A DNA stretch of 64,000 bases from Halichondria panicea (Eukaryota > Porifera > Demospongiae > Suberitida > Halichondriidae). Within the stretch, counting starts at the first letter, position 1. Each line of letters opens with the position of its first letter. The stretch lies in the NCBI RefSeq assembly GCF_963675165.1, contig NC_087383.1:6302839-6366838 (forward strand), given 5' to 3'. A program made the position numbers and the translations under genes. Positions 33,418 through 44,779 of this stretch are shown here, piece by piece. The notes under the pieces are model-generated. The model saw only the letters and a list, made by a program, of their open reading frames with translations, did no database searches and was not told the origin of the DNA.

Positions 33418-33639
33418 TATACTTCTATAATGGTCGTATGGTTGGGATGTTTGAACTTGGTTTCTGTACAGACCATGGGAAATCTTTGAATTTGTGTTTC
33501 CAACTTAACTACGACCATACGACCATTGTAGAGGTAGCCTCTTCTAACTTCAGAATGGTGTGCAAGCCTTCTCGACAATGGAATAGAGCTAGGGCATAAG
33601 CCACGAAGACAAAATATTTGAACTTAGTAAACAAACTAT

Positions 33640-34550
33640 TATTATAGTTCACGGTATTATTATAGTGCACGCTTGCAACACTTGTTGTAACTGTATATAC
33701 ATGTGTGTAATAGTCTGCTAGTACAACATAGCTTCATTGGTATTGGTGTGCTGCATTATCACCCGTGGTGTTCAGCACATGCACATATAGAAGGGGCAAT
33801 ACCAGCGAACAAAAATTCATTCAATGTGGGGCTCAAACCCATGATCAGAGTCTGATGCTCTACCGACTGAACTTGACTTAGTAGCAGATCCAAGAAAAAG
33901 AAAAGGGGGATTTCAAATTAACGAGCGCGCAGTACGAACATTTTTGGGAGTTACACCCACTTCCGGTCACACGTTGTGTAAGACTATAGGGAAATCCCAT
34001 GCAAACTCATTTGATACATCAAAACAACAGGTATTCAACTAATACAAAAAGCTAGGTAGTATAGTTGCATGCAATAAAGCCAGCTAGCATTATAATTATA
34101 GTGCAGAGCTATATGAAATTATCTACTAAGTAGAGTAGCAACACTCCATGGACGAGTTTTGCTACTCACTCTTCTGAAAGGCTGCGATGGATTTCCAAGT
34201 AAATAAACCTATAATTATAGCTATAACTGCAAATCCGCAAATTGCAATCCAAAAAACGATACTATAGAAGCCTATATATTATAGAAACTCTTGTTTGCAC
34301 TTCATTGATCCTTGAGCAGCTGTAGCAGTCTATACACACACATGCACACAGTATACCATAATAATTATACCTCTCTGAGCACAGTGGTGTTTCTAGGAAA
34401 TGCAGCTAGTAAGGAGGGTGCTGAGAGAGAGCGCAAAAAAAATGTTTGATTGCTACTATAATAATTACATGCATGTATACAGGCTAGATACACTTGAATA
34501 ACTCTTTGATCATCAGAACGTTCATCCTCTTTATATAATTAATAATTATT
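33640..34550. repeat. large dispersed repeat, copy 4
   Basis: Homologous to 27930-28860. The SINE head at 33813-33880 lacks the anticodon arm (CCCATGATCAGAGTCTGATG). Confidence 0.75.
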
Positions 34551-34663
34551 ATAGCTACCATGACATGGGTTTCCGTATATACACTCATGTTTTAATTGTT
34601 ATACACTAACAAGTTACTATAATAACGATGCAAAACAGTGACCAGTGCAGGCCCTATACCAGT

Positions 34664-35102
34664 ACGGCCACTCGCTATTTCGTTTACCGGCCAATGCTGG
34701 CTGTCCCAAACAAGGTTCAATGTAATTTATACGTATATTACGGCCGGATATGATGTTTTAGGTGTGGTTTAGCAAATAAAATTGGATTACATTTAAATAG
34801 AGAACAGAATGATTCATTATCCTACATTATCCTCGAGACAAGAACCGCAAAAGTAGTAATCCAATTTTATTTGCTAAACCACACCCAAAACGTCATATCC
34901 GCCGTAATATACGCTTAAAGTTACATTGAAAACCTTGTTTGGGACAGCCAGTACTGGCCGGTAAACGGAATAGCGAGTGGCCGTTCTTTAGGGTGAATTT
35001 TGTGCAGTAAACATAATTATAGCTAGCATTCCGTGCCAAGCCAAATGGCCGGTATATCGAGGTGGCCGTACTTCAGAGAGCCGGAATAGCGAGAGTGTAC
35101 TG
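34664..35102. mobile_element. pogo-like fold-back element
   Basis: 34664-34795 returns inverted at 34857-34990, so the DNA could form a stem of about 130 bp. The right end reads, on the minus strand, CAGTACACTCTCGCTATT next to TA, matching 32985-33417. The left terminal CAGT is missing, probably by rearrangement at the junction with the duplicated segment. Confidence 0.7.
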
Positions 35103-35620
35103 TACACAGCAGAACAAAAATAATTACAGTGTGTTATTATAGCGTATAGCATATCAAATTGCTTAACTGTATATGCATAGAAAGGTCAACGCAATGAGCT
35201 ATTCCCTATAATTATGGCAGTAGTCTATGGCCTACAAGTTACTATACACCCTAGAAGTGCTAACCCTCGGCTGTTGACAGGTGAATATAGAGTGTTCAGT
35301 TTTACAATAATAAAGAGACTGGTAAAGGATCACTTTAGCTGCATGTAGATCTACCTCGAATAAAGGTCGCGTGTGAAGCTCATGCAAGTTCAAGGTATTC
35401 CGCAAAAATTAAATGCGCGAAAACTATTCTAACGGTCATTTTGCGAAATTTCATTAATATACCCTCATAAACTATATATACCCACTATACGGTATGAAGA
35501 GCAAGCCACAAGTATTGTTTAGTGTTAAGTGCCATCAACACGCAGGAACATTTCACCTATATATAAGGTGTCACACAAAGAGAAACTACATTTGCCCACA
35601 AGCATGCTACTGATTGTACA
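35103..35620. repeat. block duplicated at 36830-37290
   Basis: GAGACTGGTAAAGGATCAC at 35316 and 37029, then CCTCGAATAAAGGTCGCG and GTATGAAGAGCAAGCC are shared in the same order. Non-coding as far as can be seen. Confidence 0.6.
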
Positions 35621-35629
35621 GAGCATGAC

Positions 35630-36190
35630 CAAGGGCGTATACAGAGAAGAGGGCATGCAACTCACTATGTACCCTACGTACTCATCCGACTTCGTATCAG
35701 AGACCGGATATGCTAAAAATAGAATCCAGTATACGGACGTGAACAAGTGGGCGGTGTTGTTTACGGAGTTATAATTATGGGCGTGTACATCAGAGCTGCC
35801 TAGCTAGCTAGCTAACAGTGCAGTATTATTTTAGAGAAGTGTCATGACCAGTCCTAGTCCAGCCAGGTCCAAGACAACCCCTTCGAGCGGGAAGTTAAGT
35901 GCTGGGCGCATTGTTAAGAAGTACCAGAGACTCAGGAAGACAGGTTTATTCTTGGAGTTGCAACTGTTGGATGGTTTGCCTTTGACACTGCTAGTACGAG
36001 CCATACTGCTGAGAACTAGTTTTACTATGCTGCAATCGAGCTAGCTTATACAGATATAATGATTTACCTTGTGCGGTCAAAGGTTACGCGTGGGCGTTTT
36101 TGTGGACAGTTCTAAAAATAGCTCATTACGAAGTCAGATGATTCTGAGAATAGGGCGAGTTGCATGCCCTCTTCTCTGTATACGCCCTTG
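35630..36190. mobile_element. 561-base element with 34-base perfect inverted ends
   Basis: Both ends read CAAGGGCGTATACAGAGAAG inward, continuing to 34 identical bases. Flanked by GCATGAC at 35623-35629 and 36191-36197, a 7-bp duplication. Size, CA-starting ends and 7-8 bp duplication are compatible with hAT- or P-like elements. A 66-codon open frame (35844-36044) inside has no recognised motif. Confidence 0.85.
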
Positions 36191-36339
36191 GCATGACCAC
36201 AAAGCTAATAATTATACGTAAGAGCAAGCCACAAGTATTGTTACATGCAGAGGTATAAATTAACAGTCGGTCGCAATTAGCTGACTATTAACTATACTGG
36301 CTCAGTGATAGTGTCCTAGCATGCAAAGACTGAAAGCCA

Positions 36340-36600
36340 AAGGTCATAATTATAGTTATGATGAACATGTGACAGTGCCAATGAAAAGGGACCTTAACGC
36401 GGGCAGTTTCGAATCAGTTTTTATTGTTGAATCGGATAGAGCGTCCTTTAAGCTTCAAAATGATACCAAGATCGACCTCCTAGCTACTTTCTTTCCGGAG
36501 ATATGTTCGAGGGAACGCTACGAAGGTATTGCAACCTTGAGTAAATGACGCTCAAACTTCATGAATAATTGAAGTTCAATTATTGCCTTCCGGGCACTTC
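36340..36600 (+). repeat. second copy of the VESD peptide repeat
   Basis: Open frame 36321-36548 contains RDLNAGSFESVFIVESDRAS then FKLQNDTKIDLLATFFPEIC, parallel to 20340-20500. The downstream DNA is also shared. No recognised domain. Confidence 0.45.
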
Positions 36601-37543
36601 CGTATACTCATAAAGCTTCGTAAAAGATGTTCTGAAGAAGACAAGTTAGTTAGATGAAGGCTAGGCGTTCTAGGACTCTCTAGCTAGCTAGTATAGCTAT
36701 GTAACTGGATTGCTTGCGAAATTTGACTCAAAATACTCATCCCAAACCTTCGTCTGGGATGGCCATTTATACCCACTATACGGCACTATAATTATATACG
36801 GTACGAAGAGCAAGCCACAAGTATTGTTTATAGTTGTTAAGTGCCATCAACACGATTAAACGTATTCTGACTTGTTCAGTTTACTGTAATTATATACACC
36901 CTCGAGCACTGAAGTGCTAACCCTCGTCTGTTGACAGGAGAATGGAGTGCATATAGCAACCACACAATCAATAGTGTTTGAATTAACAGTAACAGACTCA
37001 GTAGATCAATTATTATAGCAAACATATAGAGACTGGTAAAGGATCACTTTAGCTGCATGTATATCTACCTCGAATAAAGGTCGCGTGTGGAGCTCATGCA
37101 AGTTCAAGTTATTCCACGAAACTTAAATGAGCGAAAACTATTATAACGGTCATTTCGCGAAATTTCATATACCCTCAAACTATACCCACTATAATTATAT
37201 AAGCCATGCACACAACACACCATGACAGTGCATAAGCTATACGATACGGTATGAAGAGCAAGCCACAAGTATTGTTACAGAGGTATAAATAACAGTCGGT
37301 CCATCGGTCAATTTCTAAGCAATTATCTGACCATTAACTACTTGCTCGGTCATAGTGTCCTAGCATGCAAAAATTAAAGGCCAAAAGTAATTAGGGTTAG
37401 GGTAAAATGTAACATGGAAGGGACAGTATGACTTATGTAACCTTGACAACGTATCTAGGTACCCTAACCCTCCATTATCAACTTCCCCTGATCATGAACT
37501 GTACTTCATTCACATGAATATTGTATTGCATGTACTAACTTAC

Positions 37544-37648
37544 CATTGACATCCACATTGCACTCTGTGATGAGGTACTTGATAATGTCCAGCTTCCCCG
37601 TACTGACTGCCAGTCCCAGTGGAGTTAGTCCACCACTGTACACAGCTC
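37544..37648 (-). CDS. ankyrin exon, 105 bases
   Basis: Minus-strand exon between acceptor CTATAG and donor GTAAGTTAG, phase 1 at both ends. Peptide GAVYSGGLTPLGLAVSTG then KLDIIKYLITECNVDVNG. It is closest in wording to 4983-5087. The nearest other ankyrin exon on this strand is 38842-39047, so the two may belong together, separated by a microsatellite and a retrotransposon fragment. Confidence 0.75.
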
Positions 37649-37939
37649 CTATAGTGGTGAGTTAGGGAGCATTGACACGTACATAGTTCACTAAGTCAGA
37701 GTCTATTGTTCTCAAATTCAACTTTTCAATAGCTGCGTATGCACTAGACATGTTTAAACTTGGTACATGCATGCATGGGGATAATTCCAGGGATGAAACA
37801 TGTCACTATCCCCAGATTAGAATGAACATTACCACAATAGTATAGAGTCATATGGCTGCATAGCAACCACAAGAACGTTGTCAGTTAAAAACCACGTAGA
37901 GGTCAGGGTACAACAACCGTTTGTTCTCAAATCACAAAT

Positions 37940-37942
<3 letters not shown>

Positions 37943-37984
<42 letters not shown>

Positions 37985-38040
37985 GTGTGGGTGTGGGTGT
38001 GTGGGTGTGTGTGGGTGTGTGTGGGTGTGGGTGGGTGTGT

Positions 38041-38103
<63 letters not shown>

Positions 38104-38128
38104 TGTGTGTGTGTGTGTGTGTGTGTAT
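37943..38128. repeat. GT/GGGT microsatellite
   Basis: About 186 bases of GT repeats mixed with TGGG and, near the end, GTGC units. Long open frames on both strands here are artefacts of the repeat. Confidence 0.95.
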
Positions 38129-38249
38129 CATTAACAATGGCAGTCAAACCCACTAGACTATAGTACATATCAGTGAGGTCACTAAACCAGACACGATATG
38201 AACGTGTATTTGTGTTTAGGGTATTAAAAGGATCATAATTATTATAATA

Positions 38250-38544
38250 GCAGGGCTTGTAGCTGCAGGAGCAGAAGAGAGGAAGGAGGCCGAATACACC
38301 AGCCTTGGTTCATGCACTGCACTGCTTCACCCCACTAGCCATAGACACTACTGGTGTTCTAGGGCCTAAGTCTAAGACATTTGTTAAGGAATTAGGTAGG
38401 CACATTGCACGTGTCACGGGAGATCAGAAGTCCTCCCATTACTTACTGCAAAGGCTGTCGGTCGCAGTACAGCGTGGAAATGCGGCCTCAGTGATGGGCA
38501 CAATGGACTCGCAGACCCTCTCCCTCGAAACATTGGAACTTTGA
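38250..38544 (+). pseudogene. non-LTR retrotransposon, 3' end of polyprotein
   Basis: The final open frame gives HCFTPLAIDTTGVLGPKSKT, then ELGRHIARVTGDQKSSHYLL, then QRLSVAVQRGNAASVMGTM and a stop. Upstream, in another frame, is AGLVAAGAEERKEAEYTSL. This is the C-terminal tail typical of reverse-transcriptase polyproteins of animal non-LTR elements, downstream of the polymerase domain (my recognition of the AxxAExxKxxxY, PLAxETxGVLG and SVAVQRGNA pattern). A one-base frameshift near 38303 breaks it, and none of the polymerase domain is present, so it is a dead 5'-truncated insertion. A poly-A or short tail repeat is not obvious. Confidence 0.75.
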
Positions 38545-38841
38545 ATTACTACATTATTTATTGTTGTATGAATTACACCTGGTCTGTACATGTATACGTA
38601 TACTATTTCTACTAGTATAAAAAACTAATTATAATAATTATTATCCCACATATAAAAGCGACTAACTAATTAAACGAGCAGGAAACATAATTATTCATGA
38701 ACATTTCTAGCAATATTGAGTGTTTTGACATAAGCACATGTACATGCATGTGTCTAGCCCTAACCACTATGTACGTTAGTTCAGCTATGAATTGGAGATA
38801 ATACGGCCTTAAAGTGTTACATGACACACACACTGACTTAC

Positions 38842-39047
38842 CTAGGTCACACTGTCCAGTTGCCATCAGTAACTGGACACACTTCAAGTGTCCCCTGTAG
38901 CAGGCATAGTGCAGGGGAGTGTACTTATCAGTATTCTGTACATTGACATCGATGCCATCTTGCTGTATGAGTATCTTCACTACATCAGGGTGCACAGCAA
39001 CTTGATTGCCAGTTTCCAGCTTGTTAATCCCCTTGTTTACTAGCATT
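38842..39047 (-). CDS. ankyrin-repeat exon
   Basis: Minus strand, ending at donor GTAAGTC. The peptide includes HPDVVKILIQQDGIDVNVQ, then DKYTPLHYACYRGHLKCVQ, then LLMATGQCDLG. TPLHYACYRGH is the textbook ankyrin signature, so this is more than one full repeat in one exon. It differs from the 105-base GLTPLG exons and resembles standard ankyrin-rich proteins. The upstream boundary is unclear: the frame can start at the ATG read from 39052 but an acceptor within the exon (for example before GTTGCTGTGCACC) is possible. Confidence 0.7.
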
Positions 39048-39109
39048 AACAAGGGCTTGCCAAGCTTGCCAAGCAGGCATATTCACACAGAATACTACTT
39101 GTTTGTGAA

Positions 39110-39265
39110 CTATAGTTACCAGGGAATAGCCAAGTCAACACTCACAAAGTTGGTAATGCCTTGTAAACTAATGGAATAGTTACCAGAGAATAGCCAAGTC
39201 CATTCACAAACTTGGTAATGCCTTGTAAACTACTACATTCACAAACTTGGTAATGCCTTGTTAAT
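39110..39265. repeat. short tandem duplication
   Basis: TTGGTAATGCCTTGTAAACTA occurs at about 39150 and 39208 and its start again at 39246, with GAATAGCCAAGTC blocks between. Unit about 60 bases. Confidence 0.7.
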
Positions 39266-39836
39266 TAACTATACCTCTTATAATTAGAAACAATACTTTG
39301 AATTGATAATTAGCAAGCATGACGTACATCGCACAAAAGATCAATGGGAGAATAAATAAGTGAAATGTTACATGGATTGATAAGAGGTCTAAAGTTCGAA
39401 TGTTTCTTCAGAATCAGATTGACCTAAAGAAAAGAAAAGCATAATCATAGTAATGCAATGGGTATACATGCATGCTTACATACACAGTCATGCTTACATA
39501 ATTATGAGAGCACCGGGGGGGGGGGGAGGTGAAGTTTCCAGCAGGATTATTAAGTTACATGCAGGGAATGGTGAAGAGACCAACCCATGTAAGTTGAGAT
39601 TGAGTTACCCATTGTGTATTAACTGTGTCCCTATAGATACAAGTCACGTCATCAAGCTGAAGTCTTTGGTAGAGGCAATCTGGCAGGCATCGATATACAT
39701 CTCACCTCTATCGACCATGATTGTTGCTAAATTGGATTAATGGCGGCAAGCTAACGAAACGTTACAGTGTGCAATTTACTGCGTATGCGCAACCGACCGA
39801 GGCGTGATTCTCGTTACAGCGTAACAGGTGTTCTAG

Positions 39837-41490
39837 CTAACTACTCATGAACAGATTGCCTGCCATAAACAATTTCTTTGCATGTACTTACTCATGATAG
39901 CCCATTTGTGTGGAACATGACTTGTGGAAGGTTCGCCAAGCTTTCTTGACTTTTTAGCCATTACTGCACCATCATCTTTTTTAATCTTTGTCTCATAACG
40001 GCTGTCCAATTCCATCATATACTCATTGAGCTCTATATAGAAAGGTGAAAGTATGGTTATTATTATTGCATGGGCATACTTTGTGATCGCCACTGAAGTT
40101 TATGCTCCACTATTACAGATTTGTCTTCCCCATCGTCAGACTCCTCAGTTATGTACAGCATATTCAATTGGCTCCAATATTTACTCTCTGTTGGTTTCAC
40201 ACACATTCCACGATTCTGAAATTTCTAAAAAAGAAAGGCACAAAGGTAATGATAGTCCTCTCACTACATCCACACATCCATCACAGTGGATCTTCAGTGA
40301 AACTATTAATTTTATGCACTCACCATGAGGCGTCTTGCCCTGTACCAGCTATTTCTGCTTTTGTTTTCAATAAGCTCCTCACTGTTTTCCTTCTGGTCAA
40401 CTGCCCACTGCCTTCTAATCTGTTCGTACTTTTTTTTGATCGGTATCTTTTCCTTTACATACAGATATGCTCAATTGATTTCTTAGACGATATTTCCTGA
40501 ATAAATAAAGAGACAGTTATATACTTATAAATATTAGGCATATACACACATGAATACACATGACGTGATAATAGTACATACATACAACTCTGCCTACAGA
40601 GACAGCACCAGTCAGAGTACACACACACACACATACACAACTCTGCCTACAAGACCCAGTGACAGGTCGCCGGTCAGAGTACACACACACACACATACAC
40701 AACTCTGCCTACAAGACCCAGTGACAGGTCGCCGGTCAGAGTACACACACACACACATACACAACTCTGCCTACAAGACCCAGTGACAGGTCGCCGGTCA
40801 GAGTACACACACACACACACAACTCTGCCTACAAGACCCAGTGACAGGTCGCCGGTCAGAGTACACACACACACACACAACTCTGCCTACAAGACCCAGT
40901 GACAGGTCGCCGGTCAGAGTACACACACACACACACACAATTCTGCCTACAAGACCCAGTGACAGGTCGCCGGTCAGAGTACACACACACACACACAACT
41001 CTGCCTACAAGACCCAGTGACAGGTCGCCGGTCAGAGCACACACACACACACACAACTCTGCCTACAAGACCCAGTGACAGGTCGCCGGTCAGAGCACAC
41101 ACACACACACACAACTCTGCCTACAAGACCCAGTGACAGGTCGCCGGTCAGAGCACACACACACACACACAACTCTGCCTACAAGACCCAGTGACAGGTC
41201 GCCGGTCAGAGCACACACACACATATAAGCAAAACTATTTACAGTCATCTATCTCCACTTACAGATGATGGAGTTGGGAAATTGAGCACTCGCCTTGCAG
41301 ACAATTGCTGAGGAGGAGTTGACTTCAACCATGTTTTAACCTATAGTATAATTATGACCCGATTCAGACCGTATTTATTCAATATAAATAATTATGTTGA
41401 GAGTAGCAAACCTTAGAAACACTATCGACATCCCCTCCACCTCCAGGGTTGATTCTTCTAAATGACGCCTAATATCACCCTCAGTCAACC
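39837..41490 (-). CDS. conserved protein of unknown function, five or six exons
   Basis: Minus-strand exons with matching phases: 41340-41263 (KTWLKSTPPQQLSARRV), 40452-40324 (EKIPIKKKYEQIRRQWAVDQ and on to SWYRARRLM), 40224-40080 (ESKYWSQLNMLYITEESDD then VIVEHKLQWRSQ) and 40032-39892 (LNEYMMELDSRYETKIKK and on to HVPHKWAIM). A tiny last exon 39859-39837 would end MSNLFMSS. An upstream exon 41490-41412 (LTEGDIRRHLEESTLEVEG) reads well but its phase does not join the next exon, so there is an error or a missed exon. The wording TEES-D, VxHKLxWRS and LDxRY is familiar to me from uncharacterised cnidarian and sponge proteins, often in several copies, but I cannot name a function. It is lysine-rich and could be nuclear. 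The intron 40453-41262 holds a minisatellite. Confidence 0.65.
40580..41222. repeat. 58-base minisatellite, about 11 units
   Basis: Ten near-identical units built from CTGCCTACAAGACCCAGTG, CAGGTCGCCGGTCAGAG and an AC dinucleotide run of variable length, plus one diverged unit at the left edge. Unit length 58-62 bases; only the AC run varies. It lies in an intron of the minus-strand gene. Confidence 0.95.
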
Positions 41491-41499
41491 CTAGTGAGT

Positions 41500-41820
41500 A
41501 TCTTCCATTGATCGGCCTCCTCCAAGATATTGTAGTTTCTAGCAAGTGATGTTAGTAGATTTATTATAGTAGTTGTCAGTATAGATTCTTCTGGGGCATA
41601 GAGAATCAGTTTTAGTCTACCGTTAATATTTAGCACACTGGGACTGAGCCACGTGCATTTGTGTAGTTGGGCGGAGACAACAGTGGTTAGGCTCCACCCA
41701 ATCATTGACACTTGTAGTTGTGTGGGCGGGGCCTGCATTTGCAAGCTTGGCAACCTTGGGCAACTAAGTAATCCTGTCCAACGTTTGGCAACTGCACGTT
41801 TTCGTGTCGTACTCAAGAAT
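41500..41820. other. unassigned open region
   Basis: A 111-codon minus-strand frame (41816-41481) contains RLKLILYAPEESILTTTII then NLLTSLARNYNILEEADQW, which reads like helical protein and could be an upstream exon of the gene above. No acceptor in matching phase was found. Confidence 0.3.
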
Positions 41821-41867
41821 GGACAACCCTACGTACAGATCACTTGAAAACTATTGGTATACTAACC

Positions 41868-42066
41868 ATACTACAATATTGCAAACGTTTGAAAACTACT
41901 GTGAACAGTGCTGTGGTGGTTGCTGATGCATGCTATATGTAGAGCGGTCTGTCCAAATAGACCAATATTCCTCCAGTTGACAGGAGCTCCTCTAGCCAGC
42001 AGCCTCTCCACCTCGTCCACACGACCATCACGGGAAGCCCAATAGAGTTGCTGACCCAGATCATTA
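41868..42066 (-). CDS. ankyrin-repeat exon, first repeat of an array
   Basis: Minus-strand exon after acceptor CACTGTAG. Peptide NDLGQQLYWASRDGRVDEV, then ERLLARGAPVNWRNIGLFG, then QTALHIACISNHHSTV. The pattern A-x-R-x-G-x-V-x-x-V-x-x-L-L-x-x-G-A and TALHIAC is ankyrin; the leading LYWASRDG form is typical of the N-terminal capping repeat. After HSTV the frame runs SSFQTFAIL to a stop, so the exon probably ends by splicing inside that tail or the gene is broken here. It may continue the kinase-like exons upstream on the same strand. Confidence 0.65.
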
Positions 42067-43604
42067 CTACAGTGTATTGTGGGAGGAGGTAAACAATGAA
42101 GGGCAGAAATTATCATTATTATGTACCTACAAATGACAATGAGTAATCTCAGTCTCCAATTAGTGGACTCTTAGGTGGTGAGGAGTGAGTGGGTGTATTA
42201 TAGAGGATGTGACTGTATTGACCACAATCTTAGGAGCTAGCCTTCACTTGCTAGCTATACCCACATCTAGACACCAGAGGAGCCTGCAACTAATTAACCA
42301 TCACTCATTTAGGTCACTCATTAGTTTCTGAGGTTGTCATCTAAATAAGTAATACAGTCATCTTTGCTTCTATAGCTAGTAAGCACGAGTTATACTATTA
42401 TACAGTATAAACAATACATGTAGTGTTAGGAGTACATTATGGTCACAGTCATTATTGGACAATAGAATGTCTGGATTCATAGATAAGGAGTACTGTATTC
42501 ATTGTGGCCTCTGAGATAAGGTCACCTCAATGTACACAGCCATTCCACCAAATGTTCACCACTTAGTAAACCACGAATTGGAAACATAAGTCCCTCAAAA
42601 TAATGTTCACCACTTAGTAAACAATAGATTATAGAGTTAGAGAAGTTACATTGAATCTGCAATGGATCCTCGAAACTATTCGCGTTACTTATGAACGAGG
42701 CTGTTAAGCAATTAATTTTTGTCGGGTAACTCCCTTAAAATATGAAAGTTGTGTTTCCTTGAGACATCATCTGTAACAGTTTATAACACGCCTAGTCCGT
42801 CAGCCACATGTAGTACTTATAATGACTGACAACGTACACCCAGTAAAAAAGATAAATTAGCTAGTAAAGTCATAAGTTAGTTCCCAAGGCTGTTTTAGAG
42901 CGTGCTAGTTATAACTACTACAATAGGTATAGACCTTGAATATAAGTAAGTTGCACGGACTAAGCAGCTATTTGTAGTTTATTGTGCACTGTGTGTAGAA
43001 ATAGGTATTGTTGTGGCTCCATTAAACCACAGCGTAGCGCGGATGATACTCGAGGGTACCTTCGTTTCCAACCCCTTTAACCCCTCAATCTATGGTATAA
43101 CACAACAACTCATGATCAGAGTGTTCCAGGGTTCAATGAACTATTTGTTGTGTGGGTTCTAATGAATAAGAATGGTATGCAGAAACATTAATTTTCTTAC
43201 AGAGCAATTCTAATGCACCTATCAATGTGTCGCCCCACTACCTCCTAGGGAGGGGTCAGGCTAACATGGAGGATTTGACCATAACTATACCCCAGGTCAA
43301 ATTCCCCACATGCATGGGGGAGGATTCTTTGTTCAAATACCCTAATTCCCCAGTCACCACCAGTCACAGCCTCAAGCAGTTGTACAGTCTTTACTACGCA
43401 AGGCCAGGTCAAATCATATCAGTATGGGGTCAACATTTCAAGTCAAATTCCCCCGTATGTCCCGGGGGGAGCACATTAGGTGCATAATTGCAATCTATTA
43501 TTATAGTGTGTGATTGAAGCTGTACATGTATACTAATGTATCTTTGTCAACCCTGAATACATACACAGACAGGCCACCAGATATTATGTACAGTACAAGC
43601 TCAC
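42067..43604. other. no gene seen
   Basis: About 1.5 kb. 43260-43450 repeats AAATTCCCC and CAAATTCCC motifs, giving the open frame 43227-43487 a proline- and serine-rich reading with no family signature. TTCGTTTCCAACCCCTTT at 43063 resembles the end of the element at 52450-53195. Confidence 0.35.
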
Positions 43605-43668
43605 CTTGCTGCCATTGTCCTGACCTTCCTGACCTGCCCTGGCCTGGGGCGGCCAGGGACTCTAGTAG
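43605..43668 (-). CDS. candidate small exon, Gly/Gln/Ser-rich
   Basis: Bounded by acceptor TTATCTTGCAG and donor GTGAGC. Reads LLESLAAPGQGRSGRSGQWQ in the best frame. Placed between a kinase-like exon (44681-44766) and an ankyrin exon (41868-42066) on the same strand, it could be a linker. Support is only the splice sites and openness. Confidence 0.3.
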
Positions 43669-44189
43669 CTGCAAGATAAGTGTATAGCCCTGATCCGCAG
43701 AGTTACTTCAGCTCAATCACAGTCTAGTCTAGCTAGTATCTATTTTGTCAGCTCAAAAAGTATTTTGTCAAAGAGCTGACACCTGTACCCAGAAGCTTTG
43801 TTTACTTGAGTTTACAAGATACGCCCTTTTTTAGCTTGATCTGATGTTATTTTTTTTATTAATGATCTTTACCTACACACCCAATATTTGCATAAAATGC
43901 ATGAATATATAGCAGTAAATTTGTTGGTCTCACCAAGAGAGTGTTATACATATTTACGGTATTATAGTCACCATTAGTCATCATGATATAATTATCAAGA
44001 AATGCAATGAACAAACATGCATGAAAGAAATGGAAATAATGGTTGTGGTATATACGTAGGTCACTAGTAAGCTAATAAATTAAAGTTAGTACACTCTTGA
44101 TCGAAGTCAAGCAGATTGTGTTCTTGTGTGTACATCTCATACAGTTGAAGGTGTAGCTTCACCAGGAGGACACTAGTCTGCCTTGTGCC

Positions 44190-44275
44190 TGTGGGTGTGG
44201 TATGTGTGGGTGGTGTGTGGGTGTGTGTGTGTGGGTGGGTGGGTGGGGTGGGGTGTGTGGGTGTGATTAGGATTT
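44190..44275. repeat. GT/GGT microsatellite
   Basis: GTGTG and GGGTG units, 86 bases; the CCCAC reading of the minus strand makes a spurious proline/histidine-rich open frame. Confidence 0.9.
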
Positions 44276-44680
44276 TAGCTGTATATAATAGTACAATGTG
44301 GGTATAGCTACGTATACTAAAATCAATCATTGATTCCTCCATCAAAAGGCACACACATTCTTTAGCATGAAATTAGACGATCACCGTACGTATAATTATA
44401 GTGGGAAATGATTGTTGAAATGTAACTAGCTAAAAAAAAAGGTTAACTGTTACTTTAATACCCTATAGCTGTTAGTATGTAAAATTGCCAGCTATGGACC
44501 CCAACTAGTACCTGCATGAATGCAGGGGGGGATATCCCCCCTGTATGACACTCTCTATATCCTTGCTCTTTCTTCAAAAAAATATAAAATTTAGGCCCAA
44601 AAGCAATAAACATATACTCATGACCTCTGACCTCAGTATTTCAGATGACAGAGGTCATGCCCATGTAACTATGTACTGAC

Positions 44681-44766
44681 CTCTTAATGATGCCATGACC
44701 CGGCAGTCTCAGGTCATTGTGAACAATCCCCTGACAGTGCAGGTAACAGAGACCCTGCTGCAGTGA
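44681..44766 (-). CDS. protein kinase catalytic-loop exon, degenerate
   Basis: Minus-strand exon, acceptor GACTCACAG, donor GTCAGT. Peptide SLQQGLCYLHCQGIVHNDLR then LPGHGIIKR. L-x-Y-L-H-x-x-G-I-V-H-x-D-L is the run-up to and start of the kinase catalytic loop; the usual HRD is HND here and the expected K-x-x-N that follows is absent (RLPGHG). The aspartate base is kept. HND is seen in some sponge and plant kinases, but the lost asparagine suggests a pseudokinase or a decayed exon. Neighbouring exons of the kinase fold were not found, although 45130-45190 reads DLRVNPYEVVETWKVLAY on the same strand. Confidence 0.5.
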
Positions 44767-44779
44767 CTGTGAGTCCGTG

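Noticed and set aside
33043-33489. 148-codon plus-strand open frame
   Set aside because: It lies across a pogo-like non-coding element with inverted pieces and has no family signature.
40580-41222. Regularly spaced repeats that resemble a CRISPR array
   Set aside because: The spacers are AC dinucleotide runs and the units are directly abutting; this is a minisatellite in an intron of a eukaryotic gene.
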